A stretch of DNA of 64,000 nucleotides, from positions 3,410,001-3,474,000 of the forward strand of contig NZ_CP029008.1 in the NCBI RefSeq assembly GCF_024585165.1, read 5' to 3'. Made by a program: the position numbers and the translations under genes. The notes beneath the pieces were generated by a model that was not told the origin of the DNA, did not search any database, and was given only the letters and a program-made list of their open reading frames with translations. Below, piece by piece: positions 62,755 through 64,000 of the stretch (the stretch's first letter is position 1; each line of letters begins with the position of its first letter). The stretch comes from Bradyrhizobium sp. WBOS07. GTDB lineage: Bacteria > Pseudomonadota > Alphaproteobacteria > Rhizobiales > Xanthobacteraceae.

Positions 62755-63834
62755 ATGCCCAGGCATCGGAGCAACTTCATCGCCGCCATGAGCGTAGCGC
62801 TCGCCATGGCAGCGGCGGTCGCCATGCCGCGCGCGGCGTCGGCCGACGCCCAGCTCGACAAGATGCGAGTCAAGGTCGCGGCTTTCATTGCCGACAAGAT
62901 GGAGAAGCTGGGCGGATCGCGCATCGTCTATCGGGTGGACGCCGACGGCTTGCGCGAGGCAGCTGTCGCGGACCTGCGCGACGACGTCTACAAGATCCTG
63001 CGCGAGGCCCGGATCGCCTTCTCCGGCCTCGCGATCCGCGACGGCGGCGTCGAGGTGAATATCTCCGACGCGAAGGGCCGCGAGCAGCTCACACGCAAGC
63101 TCGCCTCGGCAGCGGAGGGGTTGCCAACGCACGCGCTCAGCGTCAGCGGCAGTGGCGACGGACCGGTCAGGCTGGCGCCGACCGAGGCCGCATCCGCCGC
63201 ACGGCTGCACGAGCTGGTCGACGATTCCATCGCCATGATCGAGCAGCGCCTCAAGGACGCCGGCGTCACGCTCGCCAGCGTCCAGCCCGAGGGCGCAGAT
63301 CGCATCCGTATCTTCCTGCCTGGTACGACCGAGCCCGAGCGCATCACCGCGATCTTCGCCAGGAAGGTCAAGGTCAGCTTCCGCCAGGTCGACCTCTCGA
63401 TGCCTGCCGAGCAGGCACAGCGGGGCGCGCCGCCGGACGGCACGGAAGTTCTGCTGGGCTTCAAGGACAACCAACCCTACCTCGTCGCCAAGCGCAGCGC
63501 GCTCGACGGGGACGACATCAGCTCTGCCGGTCCGGGATTTGCAATCGGCACGAACGAGCCCATCGCCTCGTTCCGTTTCAACGGCCGCGGCACGCGGCGC
63601 TTCGCCCACATCACCAGCGAGAACGTCGGCAAGCCCTTCGCCATCGTGCTCGACGACAAGGTGATCTCCGCCCCCGTGATCCGCGAGCCGATCACCGGCG
63701 GCTCGGGCCAGATCTCCGGAAACCTGACACTGGAAGAAGCCAACAGCGTCGCCATGATGCTGCGGGCCGCTTCGCTGCCGGGGCGCCTTGGCCTCGTCGA
63801 GCAGCAGGTCGTGCAGCCCGCCACGAAGCCGTAG
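62755..63834 (+). CDS. Secreted SecD P1-domain-like protein
   Basis: 359 residues. Signal peptide (SNFIAAMSVALAMAAAVAMP, cleavage ASA). The body matches the periplasmic P1 region of SecD: N-terminal base (VYRVDADGLREAAVADLRDDV) and C-terminal block (FAHITSENVGKPFAIVLDDK, GGSGQISGNLTLEEANSVAM, LRAASLPGRLGLVEQQ). It ends where SecD enters TM2; the five TMs of SecD are absent. GAGGTGAT upstream supports the start. Confidence 0.88.
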   Translation: MPRHRSNFIAAMSVALAMAAAVAMPRAASADAQLDKMRVKVAAFIADKMEKLGGSRIVYRVDADGLREAAVADLRDDVYKILREARIAFSGLAIRDGGVEVNISDAKGREQLTRKLASAAEGLPTHALSVSGSGDGPVRLAPTEAASAARLHELVDDSIAMIEQRLKDAGVTLASVQPEGADRIRIFLPGTTEPERITAIFARKVKVSFRQVDLSMPAEQAQRGAPPDGTEVLLGFKDNQPYLVAKRSALDGDDISSAGPGFAIGTNEPIASFRFNGRGTRRFAHITSENVGKPFAIVLDDKVISAPVIREPITGGSGQISGNLTLEEANSVAMMLRAASLPGRLGLVEQQVVQPATKP

Positions 63835-63940
63835 GCCGAAGCTCGTCCGGCGCCCCCGCCTGGGGTGCATTTACCCTCCGCGACGCCGCCTCCCGGTCCG
63901 AATCACGGCCGCCGCGGCCTGACGGGCAACCGACGGGCGA

Positions 63941-64000
63941 TTGCCGAAAGGCCCGATCGGGCTAGAATTTGCCTCTTGCGACATGGCGGCCGAAGGCTTC
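63941..64000 (+). promoter_or_regulatory. Possible promoter and gene start at right edge
   Basis: TTGCCG (63941-63946) and TAGAAT (63963-63968), 16-bp spacer, resemble a sigma-70 promoter; an ATG at 63983 follows (MAAEGF...). The frame runs off the window, so no gene is claimed. Confidence 0.3.

Overview
The window reads as chromosomal DNA of a Bradyrhizobium-like alphaproteobacterium (order Hyphomicrobiales). This is inferred from the strong G+C codon bias, the GroEL C-terminus ending in GGGMGGMDF, the CoxMSG/CoxDE-type cluster, MASE4 and CHASE2 signalling proteins, DUF2778 and DUF4189 proteins, and several families of dispersed palindromic intergenic repeats that I associate with bradyrhizobial genomes. 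No tRNA, rRNA, CRISPR array, transposase or phage structural gene was seen.

Layout. Positions 1-908 are visibly less G+C-rich and carry the 5' part of a P-loop ATPase gene that runs off the left edge. It abuts a groEL fragment (908-1301) of which only the last ~131 codons and the terminator remain, so this looks like an island or rearrangement junction. A small GIY-YIG nuclease inside direct repeats follows, then lepB, a LysR regulator divergent from an isochorismatase-fold hydrolase and a GST, and a DUF2778 L,D-transpeptidase-like protein. Positions 6.8-17 kb hold a FecR-like/CHASE2 cyclase pair, a GT2-GtrA/GT39 lipid-linked sugar pair, small secreted proteins, DUF72 and DUF488 proteins, PhzF and a second membrane cyclase. 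Positions 17-22 kb hold a four-gene TetR-controlled ABC export operon with overlapping genes, and a divergent ArsR-SRPBCC-GFA unit with its own operator pair. Positions 22-25.4 kb hold a GH4 glycosidase, AdhP, DUF2000 and DUF4189.

Positions 25.5-32.5 kb are a molybdenum hydroxylase cluster: coxG, coxS, coxM, coxD, coxE, two XdhC-type chaperone genes and a MoeA/MocA-type fusion, with no large catalytic subunit gene. Positions 32.6-35.3 kb are pcaB-pcaD-pcaC of the protocatechuate beta-ketoadipate pathway. Positions 36.5-41.7 kb are a complete branched-chain amino-acid ABC transporter (livHMGFK). Positions 41.7-49.6 kb hold a CheY protein and a large MASE4 hybrid kinase, a P1 peptidase, KTSC and EF-hand proteins, rpe and small ORFs.

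Positions 49.6-54 kb are, to me, the least explained and most interesting block: a MotA/TolQ/ExbB-like channel protein, a one-TM protein with a large periplasmic domain, a two-TM protein, a calcineurin-like phosphoesterase and a Ser/Thr-kinase/universal-stress fusion, all on one strand. A divergent NarL-type two-component system follows. The right end carries a TetR gene with elaborate upstream dyads, purB, an M20 amidohydrolase, an acyl-CoA synthetase and a secreted SecD-P1-like protein without the channel part of SecD.
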